Source of the DNA: JAVBPP01 sp031549535
GTDB lineage: Bacteria; Bacillota; Clostridia; Oscillospirales; Acutalibacteraceae
Reading direction: 5' to 3'
NCBI GenBank assembly: GCA_031549535.1
Contig: JAVBPP010000122.1
Coordinates: forward strand, 1-8,864
Length of the DNA stretch: 8,864 nt
Numbering within the stretch: position 1 is the first letter of the stretch; every line of letters starts with the position of its first letter. Below, piece after piece: positions 1 through 6,575 of the stretch. The notes below the pieces were generated by a model. It had not been told where the DNA came from, ran no database searches, and saw only the letters and a list, made by a program, of their open reading frames with translations. The translations under genes were made by a program, and so were the position numbers.

Positions 1-827
1 GCAGGTTCTGTGTATGAATGTACGCATACGCCTGCTTTTGCAGCGCTATTTTCCAAATCTGCGTTTTTTGCGGCTTGCATTGCGTTTCGTGTCGCTGTGT
101 TGAGTTTTTCAGGATGCCCGAAATAGTCCGTTGTGAATCCACCTTTTTGCCCGTAAAAATCGCTTTCATAAGCAAACGCTCCCTTGTCCCGCGAAAGATT
201 AAGAACCTCAATAATACTGTCATAAAGAAACTTAATTTCATTCTTGTTCATGTCTGATATTTTCTTTTGAGGATGCAGACGCGCCTTGAACAGGATATCA
301 TGCATATACATGTTGCCGATGCCACCGACGTTCTTTTGATTCATTAAAAAAGCCTTGATTTGCGTCTTTTTTCCTTTCAGAAGATGAGAAAAATAGGAAA
401 ACGTAAATTTCTCATCAAAGGGGTCAATTGCAATGTCTTTTGTATTCGCTTCCGATGCAAGTGCACCGTCAGAGGCAAGAAAAAACTTTCCGAACCACCA
501 AAACCGGGCGGTATAACCGCTGCCATCATCAAAAAGAAGCTTGATTTGGTATTTTTCAGACTCAGTCTTTTCATGTTCGAAGTATAAAATATCCGCACCC
601 ATGCCGAGAGATAAAAGAATATTTTCACCGTTGTTGAGTTTCGTAATAATCCATTTTCCTTTGTTATAGGCATCATCAACCTTTGCTCCTGCAGTTCGTT
701 TTTGAAATTCGCCCGGTGCAATGTTGGCGCACTTCTCTTGCCGCAAGGTAATAGTCTGTATGCTTTTCCCGCGCAGGGTATCTCTCATTTGCCCTGCAAG
801 TTTCGTGATTTCAGGCAGTTCAGCCAT
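1..827 (-). CDS. Fpg/Nei-family DNA glycosylase-like protein, 3' end beyond window
   Basis: The frame is open from an ATG at 827 to the left edge (275 codons, no stop), so the gene is partial. The Fpg/Nei fold is clear: N-terminal M-A-E-L-P-E-I, the beta-hairpin Lys in N-K-G-K-W (K58), S-L-G-M-G (73-77), and a helix-two-turn-helix with N-V-G-G-I-G-N-M-Y (166-174) followed by L-H-P (184-186), then G-Q-K-G-G-F (226-231). Known members excise oxidised bases and cut abasic sites using the N-terminal Pro as nucleophile. Here residue 2 is Ala, although Glu3, Glu6 and K58 are kept. Bacterial Fpg normally has a C4 zinc finger starting about 15 residues after the GGF; here the tail is an Ala/Asn-rich stretch with a single Cys (268). 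An AGAGG lies about 10 nt before the ATG. The start overlaps the merR stop by 8 nt, implying co-transcription. Family membership is confident; glycosylase activity is doubtful. Confidence 0.85.
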   Translation of the reverse strand, partial: MAELPEITKLAGQMRDTLRGKSIQTITLRQEKCANIAPGEFQKRTAGAKVDDAYNKGKWIITKLNNGENILLSLGMGADILYFEHEKTESEKYQIKLLFDDGSGYTARFWWFGKFFLASDGALASEANTKDIAIDPFDEKFTFSYFSHLLKGKKTQIKAFLMNQKNVGGIGNMYMHDILFKARLHPQKKISDMNKNEIKFLYDSIIEVLNLSRDKGAFAYESDFYGQKGGFTTDYFGHPEKLNTATRNAMQAAKNADLENSAAKAGVCVHSYTEP

Positions 828-1779
828 CTGACTTCGACCTCTTTTCATTTTTTAATCGTATTGGGATAAATACATCCTGTTGGTATCTGTTCATTCTGTT
901 TGCTATATCCCACGGCAGAATTTCTTCAATCATTTCATTCCGATATAATGTTCCATCTTCGCCTGTGTCAGTCTCATATTGCTCGCTGCCCCTTACCCAG
1001 TCTCTCAGGAGAATAAAGGTATCGTCCAAGTCCTCCATAAAAGCGCTTGCTACGGCGAACAAGCCTCCGGGGAAAGACGCAACAACATATTCCGTTGCGT
1101 TCTCAAAATTGTCTGGAACTTTCATGAGCATAATCCATTCATCATTTGATTCTTTACGGTAGAAACAATTCCGCAATCCAGGATTTGGTAAAAAACCATA
1201 CTCCAAAAATAGATTCTGCATATTACCCCCGTCAAGGCTTGCCGCCTGCCCCGTTTTCAAACGAGAAGTTAAAAAACGCATAGGCGGTAGGCGAATAATC
1301 CGGACATCATGCAAACGCAATGCCTCACGGCTGATTTTTGATAGTTTTTCAAAAGACACCCCCTCGTTCTTTACAGCGGGTACAAGGCGTTTTTCCGTTT
1401 CTTCATACAGCAAGGTGATTGCGGATATTTTCTTAATCCCACTCTTCAGCATCTTTTGGAGAAAATCGTTCACAAGATACCGGAGCTCCGATAATGCGGT
1501 AATTTCTCCGTCAAGTGATTCGAGCTTGTCCACAAAGGCTTGAATCAACGCTGCCGTACTCTCGCTTTTGTATATTTCCACAATGTCCTTAATCGGGATT
1601 TGAAGCTTGCGCAATACCATAATCTGCTTGAGCCGTTCCAATGCGGCAGCGTCATAATAACGCTGCGCTTTATTGTCCGGATGGCTGCTCCAAAGTAACC
1701 CTACTTGCTCATAATATCGGAGCGTTCTGCTGGAAACGCCATATCCATCTACTACGTCATTTATTCGAAGTAAATCCAA
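820..1779 (-). CDS. MerR-family regulator with GyrI-like effector-binding domain
   Basis: Predicted one-component transcription factor of 319 residues from the chosen start. The N-terminal winged helix-turn-helix (about 3-72) is typical of MerR: R-I-N-D-V-V, G-V-S-S-R-T-L-R-Y-Y-E (14-24), then the Q-R-Y-Y-D wing (39-43). A dimerisation helix follows (about 76-112). The C-terminal part (about 158-310), with P-G-G-L-F-A-V-A (237-244) and a final D-V-F-I-P-I-R-L-K (302-310), resembles the GyrI-like/AraC effector-binding domain that binds small, often hydrophobic or cationic ligands. The ligand cannot be told from sequence. I prefer the TTG at 1779 because a strong GGAGGG (1787-1792) sits 7 nt upstream and MerR proteins begin close to this motif; the in-frame ATG at 1794 has no ribosome binding site and lies at the predicted transcription start. 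The stop overlaps the Fpg-like start, so the glycosylase-like protein is the likely regulated partner. Confidence 0.88.
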   Translation of the reverse strand: MDLLRINDVVDGYGVSSRTLRYYEQVGLLWSSHPDNKAQRYYDAAALERLKQIMVLRKLQIPIKDIVEIYKSESTAALIQAFVDKLESLDGEITALSELRYLVNDFLQKMLKSGIKKISAITLLYEETEKRLVPAVKNEGVSFEKLSKISREALRLHDVRIIRLPPMRFLTSRLKTGQAASLDGGNMQNLFLEYGFLPNPGLRNCFYRKESNDEWIMLMKVPDNFENATEYVVASFPGGLFAVASAFMEDLDDTFILLRDWVRGSEQYETDTGEDGTLYRNEMIEEILPWDIANRMNRYQQDVFIPIRLKNEKRSKSDG

Positions 1780-1786
1780 ATGAAAT

Positions 1787-1792
1787 CCCTCC
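1787..1792 (-). promoter_or_regulatory. Ribosome binding site deciding the merR TTG start
   Basis: GGAGGG read on the minus strand, with a 7-nt spacer to the TTG at 1779. It lies inside the longer reading frame that begins with ATG at 1794, so it argues for the shorter protein. Confidence 0.6.
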
Positions 1793-1800
1793 ATGTAGCT

Positions 1801-1831
1801 ATTATATAAGTTGACGCTAGGTCAATGTCAA
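1801..1831 (-). promoter_or_regulatory. MerR-type promoter of the merR/Fpg-like unit
   Basis: On the minus strand a perfect TTGACA (-35, 1826-1831) and a perfect TATAAT (-10, 1801-1806) are separated by 19 bp instead of the usual 17. A long 19-20 bp spacer with a dyad inside it is the hallmark of promoters activated by MerR-family proteins, which distort the DNA to realign the two boxes. Predicted transcription starts near 1794. The position directly in front of the regulator suggests autoregulation. Confidence 0.75.
1811..1825 (-). promoter_or_regulatory. Probable MerR operator, TTGAC-N5-GTCAA
   Basis: Perfect 5-bp arms, TTGAC and GTCAA, flank five bases (CTAGC on the minus strand) entirely within the promoter spacer, where MerR-family operators sit. 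The -35 box itself supplies a further TTGAC directly adjacent (1827-1831), giving three TTGAC/GTCAA modules in 21 bp. The binding protein is inferred to be the adjacent MerR regulator. Confidence 0.6.
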
Positions 1832-1863
1832 TAGGCTTTGATATAGTCCTGTTGAAATTCATA

Positions 1864-1907
1864 CAAAAAATCCGTGTAAAGCCATACGGAATAGCCTTGC
1901 ACGGATT
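1864..1907 (-). terminator. Rho-independent terminator after the transporter gene
   Basis: Read on the minus strand, arm AATCCGTG (1900-1907) pairs perfectly with CACGGATT (1869-1876). After one mismatch, AAGGC pairs with GCTTT (one G-U), leaving an 11-nt loop. The second arm runs into a stretch of T. It begins 16 nt after the transporter stop and closes the long operon, separating it from the merR unit. Confidence 0.85.
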
Positions 1908-1923
1908 CGATGCTAATTATAAA

Positions 1924-3306
1924 CTATTGTTCTAGGGCAGCATTCACTTCCCGCATCTGCTGTGCGCTCAACTTGTATTTTTGTGTAAAAACAAACAGCG
2001 CCAACAGGGCAAAGGCCGGCGGGAGGAGGAACATCATAACGGATATCCCGGTTTGTGCGCTATGCGGCTGAACCGTCAACGAACCGTCATAGTGCGTCAG
2101 CCACAGGCCAAAGCCAATCACGAGGCTCTGAACAGAATAGGCACCCTTCTGCAAAAAGCTTTTCATAGAAAACACAATGGAATCCGCGCGGTAGCCCAGC
2201 TTGTATTCGCCGTAATCCACGATATCGGAGAGCATGATGGTCTGGGAGACGAACATGGCTCCCACGCCGATGCAACCCAAAAGCGCGAGCGCAAGAAACA
2301 CATAGGAAAGCTGCAGAAGCGGACCTGCAACATACATCAGCAGATAGGATACAATTGTCAGCACCATTGCGCCCTTTATTACCTTATTGCGGTCAATTTT
2401 AGCCGCCAGAACCGGCAGCAACACCAGGCCGATTGCCTGACCCGCGCCGGATATCGCGCCGAAGAGAGACATCTGACCCTGATTCTGTGCCACAGCCTTG
2501 AAATAATACACCGCAAGGCCTGTTGTAAGGTACCAGCCGGTATTGTATGCAAATGCCGTGAGCATGAATACGAGCAATTGGTCGTTGCTTTTCACAGTGC
2601 GATAGGCCTTGGCTAGGCTGAACTTTTCTTCCCGCTTCGGCGGAATGCGCGAAAGGTTTTTGCTGGTAAAGAAGGTTAGCGCGCAGCCCGCAACAAGCAC
2701 TGCGGCGCAAACGGCCGCCCAGCGGGTATAGCCGCTCTGGCTGTTTTCTGAGCCGCCTAAAAGCCGAACCATCGGCAGGGTCAGCACGACAATGATGATT
2801 TGCCCAAAGCCGGAGAAAAAACGCGGAATGGCCGCAACAATATTCCGCTCCTTGGGGTCGTTGGTGAGGGTGGGCACCATGGACCAATATGGAATATCCA
2901 TAATCGTGTTACTCATATCCCAAAGCACATACATCAGTGCCACATAGGCATACAGGCCAAATTGCATCTCCCCCGCACGCACAGAAAAGCCGGGGTTGGC
3001 AAACAAAAACACCAGCACGATGCCGTTGAGCACCGCCCCTGCGAGTATCCAGGGGCGAAATTTGCCGTACTTTGATACCGTATTATCCACGATGGTACCC
3101 ATCATCGGGTCGTTGACGCCATCCCAAATACGCGCGGCAAACGCCACCATACCCAGGAAGGCGGCGTTGATAAACAGCACGTCCGTAAAATAATTGGTCA
3201 GAAAGGAATTGAACAGGCCGTAGCTTAGATCCATCCCCACTGCGCCGACGCCGAAGCCCAGATAGCCGAGGTACTTTCTTACCCCCTGCTTGTCCCCACC
3301 TGGCAT
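1924..3306 (-). CDS. MelB-like sugar:cation symporter (GPH family, MFS)
   Basis: A 460-residue inner-membrane protein with about 12 hydrophobic segments, the usual length for the glycoside-pentoside-hexuronide family, which imports glycosides with Na+, Li+ or H+. Residues match the E. coli MelB functional sites: Asp26 (MelB D19, sugar site), W-D-G-V-N-D-P with Asp62, Asn65 and Asp66 (MelB D55, N58, D59, cation site), G-K-F-R-P-W (81-86), M-D-I-P-Y-W with Asp137 (MelB D124), P-R-F-F with Arg162 (MelB R149), D-I-V-D-Y-G-E-Y-K, and Lys387 (MelB K377). The correspondence comes from my alignment by eye to remembered MelB. ATG start with GGGAGG 6-7 nt upstream. It lies 15 nt after the alpha/beta hydrolase and is the last gene before the terminator. 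The substrate is unknown; retained sugar and cation residues suggest an active galactoside- or glycoside-type symporter. Confidence 0.9.
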   Translation of the reverse strand: MPGGDKQGVRKYLGYLGFGVGAVGMDLSYGLFNSFLTNYFTDVLFINAAFLGMVAFAARIWDGVNDPMMGTIVDNTVSKYGKFRPWILAGAVLNGIVLVFLFANPGFSVRAGEMQFGLYAYVALMYVLWDMSNTIMDIPYWSMVPTLTNDPKERNIVAAIPRFFSGFGQIIIVVLTLPMVRLLGGSENSQSGYTRWAAVCAAVLVAGCALTFFTSKNLSRIPPKREEKFSLAKAYRTVKSNDQLLVFMLTAFAYNTGWYLTTGLAVYYFKAVAQNQGQMSLFGAISGAGQAIGLVLLPVLAAKIDRNKVIKGAMVLTIVSYLLMYVAGPLLQLSYVFLALALLGCIGVGAMFVSQTIMLSDIVDYGEYKLGYRADSIVFSMKSFLQKGAYSVQSLVIGFGLWLTHYDGSLTVQPHSAQTGISVMMFLLPPAFALLALFVFTQKYKLSAQQMREVNAALEQ

Positions 3307-3321
3307 AAAAATCCTCCCTTT

Positions 3322-4209
3322 TTATATGTGGCTTTCCAAAAATTCCAGCATTTCTTTGGTGGTTTCCGCGCTCTGCTCACTCTGCGGAAACAGGACGCTA
3401 AACACGTGCGGCAGTTTAACACCCGGCGTTTTCGGCCAGTTCCGCAACAGATGCGGCACACCGGCTCGTTGCAAAATACCATCAAATTCCAGCACAGCTT
3501 TGCGTATCATGTCCTCCCTGCTTGTGACCAAATAGCAGGGGGGTAGCTGTGCAATTTCGGGCAAAGAGGCAAAGTTCATATTTTGATAGTAGACACTGTT
3601 TTTATAATCCCGCCCAAAAAACAGTTTACGCAGGCCGGAAATCATGCCGCTTTGCAGCTGAAACATGCCGGAAACCAGGCCCAGGCCGCGAATGGCGAAG
3701 GGCGCGGGCGCAATGCCGTAAAGCGCCTGCAAGCGCGGGCTGTTCTGGATAAGCGTTGTATACATCGCGAGAAACGCGCCGGCGGAATCCCCTAAAATGA
3801 ATACCTGCGATAAATCGCAGCCATATTCCGCCCCATGCTCCCCCAGCCAACGGTAGCACGCAAAAATATCCGCAAGCTGCGCGGGGCAATCCACCTGCGG
3901 AACCAGGCGGTAGGCAGGCATGACGACCGTATAGCCCAAGGAGGCAAGGTACATACCGTAAAACCGGTTCAGCGCCTTGTCACCATACACAAGGCCGCCT
4001 CCGTGAATGTCAATAATCACGCGTTGCGGCGCCGTTACACCCTCTTGGACATAGATATCTAACTGCCGGGCGGCGTCCCCCTGCGGCACATAGGGAATAT
4101 CGCGATAAACCCGAATGCCCGGCAGATCCGCCATCTTCGAAAGGCGTGGCGCATCCATGCGCCCCATCAGCCCGGCCATACCCCTTGCCATCAATTTTGC
4201 CAGCAACAT
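3322..4209 (-). CDS. Alpha/beta hydrolase, HSL-type esterase
   Basis: Predicted 295-residue carboxylesterase-like enzyme. It carries the oxyanion-hole motif H-G-G-G (69-72), the nucleophile elbow G-D-S-A-G (Ser142), a plausible acid in S-R-E-D (Asp233), and His268 in L-P-H, completing the Ser-Asp-His triad in the order and spacing of the hormone-sensitive-lipase/BD-FAE group. There is no signal peptide; the N-terminal 25 residues look like an amphipathic Met/Leu-rich helix, so a cytoplasmic enzyme, perhaps membrane-associated, is likely. The ATG lies 1 nt after the dacF stop, with AAAGGGA inside the last dacF codons as ribosome binding site, so translation is probably coupled. The transporter 15 nt downstream suggests it may act on imported or acylated glycosides, which is inference. 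The natural ester substrate cannot be read from the sequence. Confidence 0.85.
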   Translation of the reverse strand: MLLAKLMARGMAGLMGRMDAPRLSKMADLPGIRVYRDIPYVPQGDAARQLDIYVQEGVTAPQRVIIDIHGGGLVYGDKALNRFYGMYLASLGYTVVMPAYRLVPQVDCPAQLADIFACYRWLGEHGAEYGCDLSQVFILGDSAGAFLAMYTTLIQNSPRLQALYGIAPAPFAIRGLGLVSGMFQLQSGMISGLRKLFFGRDYKNSVYYQNMNFASLPEIAQLPPCYLVTSREDMIRKAVLEFDGILQRAGVPHLLRNWPKTPGVKLPHVFSVLFPQSEQSAETTKEMLEFLESHI

Positions 4210-4210
4210 A

Positions 4211-5365
4211 TTATCCCTTTACTTTCTGCAGCAATTTATCCCAAAGCTGCGGTCGTGTTGTCTCCGGCGGCGGCTCCGGCTCTATGTTACATTGCGCCAC
4301 AGCCTGCGCCGCAACAATCGGAACCGCGCAAAGCAACTTTCCGTTTGCAAGATAGCGAGCCTCTCCCACAACCTGCCCCTTTTTCAGCGGCGCATACTCA
4401 AAATGGCGCAGGCGTATTTCGCGCGTCACCTTGCCGGGCAGCTCCTTTGCATCCCAAACAGGCTTGATGCCACAGCTAAGCCGAACGTTCTGCGCTGTTC
4501 CGCCCACAACCGGGAGCGCAATACCGGAGAGCTCACTATCCAAACCATGTTCTTTGACCTGAGAAAAGCCATAATCGAGCAGCTTTTTGTGGTCATCCCA
4601 GTCGTTCGGCGCACGCAGCGTAACGGCAACGAGCGTCACCCCGCCGCGCTGCGCCGCGCTGACCAGGCAGCGCCCGCTCTTTTTGGTGAAACCGGTCTTT
4701 ATGCCCAACGCGCCTTCGTAGCTGCGCAAAAGCCGGTTGTGGTTATAAACAGTCTGCTCCTGCGGGGGGTTGCCGAATTGAATGCGGGCAGATTGTTTTT
4801 TGCATATGGCCGCAAAATCCGGATTTTGCAGCGCGGCGCAACCCAACAACGCCATATCATAGGCGGTGGAGCAGTGCCCCGGCGCATCCAAGCCGGATGG
4901 CGTGACAAAGTGGGTTTTTTTCATCCCCAGCGCTTTGGCCCGTGCGTTCATTAAGGCCGCAAATTTTTCTTCACTGCCGGAAAGAGCCAGGGCAACAGTA
5001 TTCGCCGCGTCATTTCCGGATTCCAGCAGCATGCCGTAGGCAAGGGCACTGAGCGTAACCTTATCCCCGGCCTGCAGTCCCATGGATGTGCCCTCCACGC
5101 GCACCATCGCGTCCGTTGCGGTGATTTCCCGCTGTGGTGTCTGCTCCTCCAGCGCAAGCAGAGCTGTCATAATTTTCGTTGTGCTCGCCATGGGACGTTG
5201 TGTGTATGCATCCTTTGCATAGAGCAGCTCACCGCTGCCCACCACCATCACGGCAGCGGAAGATGCGGATATATACAACCCTTCAGCCTGCGAAAAAACC
5301 GGCAGAACAAAGCCGACAGCAACGGCCAACAACATGGCAGCAACACGATGTAATATTCGGCGCAA
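4211..5365 (-). CDS. dacF: D-alanyl-D-alanine carboxypeptidase, DacF/PBP5 type
   Basis: Low-molecular-weight penicillin-binding protein that removes the terminal D-Ala of peptidoglycan pentapeptides outside the membrane. It has 384 residues, close to B. subtilis DacF. A signal peptide (1-27: two Arg, hydrophobic core, S-Q-A cleavage site) precedes the S11 peptidase domain with all three active-site motifs: S-T-T-K (Ser61, Lys64), S-G-N (116-118) and K-T-G (223-225). A PBP5-like C-terminal beta domain covers roughly 275-365, and a short amphipathic end (W-D-K-L-L-Q-K-V) could dock on the membrane. The start is TTG at 5365, supported by GGAGG 8 nt upstream and a complete signal peptide; an ATG at 5335 would remove the positively charged end. 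It lies downstream of ytfJ and fits a role in spore cortex or cell-wall maturation. The dacF name, as against dacB-like, rests on this context. Confidence 0.92.
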   Translation of the reverse strand: MRRILHRVAAMLLAVAVGFVLPVFSQAEGLYISASSAAVMVVGSGELLYAKDAYTQRPMASTTKIMTALLALEEQTPQREITATDAMVRVEGTSMGLQAGDKVTLSALAYGMLLESGNDAANTVALALSGSEEKFAALMNARAKALGMKKTHFVTPSGLDAPGHCSTAYDMALLGCAALQNPDFAAICKKQSARIQFGNPPQEQTVYNHNRLLRSYEGALGIKTGFTKKSGRCLVSAAQRGGVTLVAVTLRAPNDWDDHKKLLDYGFSQVKEHGLDSELSGIALPVVGGTAQNVRLSCGIKPVWDAKELPGKVTREIRLRHFEYAPLKKGQVVGEARYLANGKLLCAVPIVAAQAVAQCNIEPEPPPETTRPQLWDKLLQKVKG

Positions 5366-5380
5366 TGGAAACCCCTCCCG

Positions 5381-5407
5381 ATATACAAATAATTTTTAAA
5401 TGTATAT
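5381..5407. repeat. AT-rich inverted repeat in front of dacF
   Basis: Perfect 7-bp arms ATATACA and TGTATAT enclose 13 AT-rich bases in the 69-nt gap between ytfJ and dacF, just before the dacF ribosome binding site. It could be a weak hairpin or a protein site, but there is no convincing partner, and the pairing is all A/T except one pair. Confidence 0.3.
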
Positions 5408-5434
5408 GCAGGGGGCTAACAAGGCTATGTACGC

Positions 5435-5851
5435 TTATTCGTTAAAGTCGTCCTCATCCTCTGCGGCTTCCGCATCCTTTTTACCGAACAGACTGTTCAC
5501 AACGCCGGAAACCTTATCCACCACATCGGGTACCATGCCGACAATGCGCTCCACCGAGCCTTCCTCCGTAGAAATGTGCTTGATGCTCACCTCGCCGTTG
5601 TTGATGACGAGAAAACAAATGGGGGTTACGGTAATGCCCGCGCCGCCACCGCCGCCAAACAGCTCCGCATTGGTTTTGCTTGGCAAATCGGAGCCGCCGG
5701 AGGCAAAGCCGTAGGTCACTTTGGAGACGGGGATGATGGAGATGCCCTGCCCCGCTTGAATCGGTTCGCCGATTACAGTGCTGACATCAACGAGATTGCG
5801 GATTTTTTCGATTGTGGTGGCCATCAAGCCGCTTGCGGATTGTTCTTTCAT
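5435..5851 (-). CDS. ytfJ: GerW-family sporulation protein YtfJ
   Basis: A 138-residue protein recognised by the GerW/YtfJ pattern: G-L-M-A-T-T-I-E-K-I-R (8-18), D-V-S-T-V-I-G-E-P (22-30), I-P-V-S-K-V-T-Y-G-F-A-S-G-G (40-53), then a glycine run F-G-G-G-G-G-A-G (65-72) and I-T-V-T-P-I-C-F-L-V-I (73-83). In Bacillus the family is forespore-expressed and needed for normal germination with some germinants; its biochemical action is not settled. The tail (about 125-138) is strongly acidic. ATG start with AGAGAGG upstream. It lies 25 nt after the DUF2953 gene, the same ytfI-ytfJ pairing known in Bacillus, and upstream of dacF. Family assignment is firm; the role in this organism is inferred. Confidence 0.92.
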   Translation of the reverse strand: MKEQSASGLMATTIEKIRNLVDVSTVIGEPIQAGQGISIIPVSKVTYGFASGGSDLPSKTNAELFGGGGGAGITVTPICFLVINNGEVSIKHISTEEGSVERIVGMVPDVVDKVSGVVNSLFGKKDAEAAEDEDDFNE

Positions 5852-5876
5852 TTCTTTTTTCCTCTCTTTTTATAAG

Positions 5877-6569
5877 CTATTTCATTGCTGTGGTTTGTTT
5901 GGATTTCTGCGGTTTTGGAGTTTTGCTGCCCTTATAAAGTTTGATAAGCACCCCAAACAGCAGCTGCCCCGCCAGAACGACAACGGCGTTTGTAATAGAA
6001 ATGGGCTTTACTGAAAGCTCGCAATAAAATTTTGCGCTGTCCCGGTTTGCTAAAAAATCCGGAACAACCGTAGCGTCATAGCGCCGCACGCGCATGTGGG
6101 TGCAAAGCTCACCGAGCGTTGGATAAACCGCCGCGCAGACTTTACCGTATTTCAATGCGCAATCCGCCGCATCCGAACCGGATATCACGAGGTCAACAAA
6201 CAGCTCGTGAATCACGATCTGCCGCCATAGCCTGCCCAACAGGCCGTTGACGCCGTGCAGCGCACCCTGCAGCAGCTCAATGATTCCGCTCACGCCCTTG
6301 TTGCGGTAAAACCGCGTTAAAATGCTCTCTTTCTTTGGCTTTTTTTCCTTGGGCTTGTCCTCTTTCTTTTTTTCCTTTTCCTTTTTTGGCTCTTCTTTTT
6401 TTGCTTTTTTGGGCTTGCCCTTTTCTTTGGGATACAGGGTGTAGCCTAAAAAGAGATAGCTCGCCCGCACAAACAAATCCCGGTCATAGTCAATCACCAG
6501 GTGAATGCGGATGCTGAACAGGAGCACAATCAAAAGAATCAGAACGCCCAAGCCATACAATACCGGCAA
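5877..6569 (-). CDS. DUF2953 membrane protein (YtfI-like)
   Basis: A 230-residue protein with an N-terminal membrane helix (about 4-20), then I-H-L-V-I-D-Y-D, a highly charged Lys/Glu-rich linker (48-81), a region matching the DUF2953 pattern (L-F-V-D-L-V-I-S-G-S-D-A-A, Y-P-T-L-G near the middle), and a second hydrophobic segment near the C-terminus (about 194-212). The function of DUF2953 is not known; it is repeatedly found beside ytfJ in spore-formers, which suggests a shared sporulation role. The start is TTG at 6569, 6 nt after the scpB stop, with the purine-rich GAGGGGGAG at the scpB end as ribosome binding site. No ATG occurs near the N-terminus and the TTG keeps the membrane helix whole. 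The assignment rests on C-terminal motifs, topology and gene order. Confidence 0.82.
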   Translation of the reverse strand: MPVLYGLGVLILLIVLLFSIRIHLVIDYDRDLFVRASYLFLGYTLYPKEKGKPKKAKKEEPKKEKEKKKEDKPKEKKPKKESILTRFYRNKGVSGIIELLQGALHGVNGLLGRLWRQIVIHELFVDLVISGSDAADCALKYGKVCAAVYPTLGELCTHMRVRRYDATVVPDFLANRDSAKFYCELSVKPISITNAVVVLAGQLLFGVLIKLYKGSKTPKPQKSKQTTAMK

Positions 6570-6575
6570 AAAGCC

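Noticed and set aside
1..119. Possible frameshifted zinc finger in another minus-strand frame of the Fpg-like gene
   Set aside because: That frame has one Cys (77-79) followed by a T-x-I-x-K pattern at about the family spacing, but three of the four expected Cys are missing, so chance is the better explanation.
377..721. 114-codon minus-strand frame
   Set aside because: Shifted frame inside the Fpg-like gene, whose own frame is open and carries the family motifs throughout.
1780..1794. ATG at 1794 as the merR start
   Set aside because: No ribosome binding site precedes it, it coincides with the predicted transcription start, and a good GGAGGG lies downstream of it, pointing to the TTG at 1779.
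1981..2616. 211-codon open frame on the plus strand
   Set aside because: Antisense of the MelB-like transporter; His/Gln/Arg-rich low-information product with no domain.
4115..4954. 279-codon open frame on the plus strand
   Set aside because: It lies opposite dacF, which has all penicillin-binding motifs; the product resembles no family and reflects GC-rich antisense codons.
5401..5434. Sigma-F/G-like promoter for dacF (TACATA, 17 nt, CATATAC)
   Set aside because: Matches to the known sporulation promoter patterns are too poor to report as a feature.
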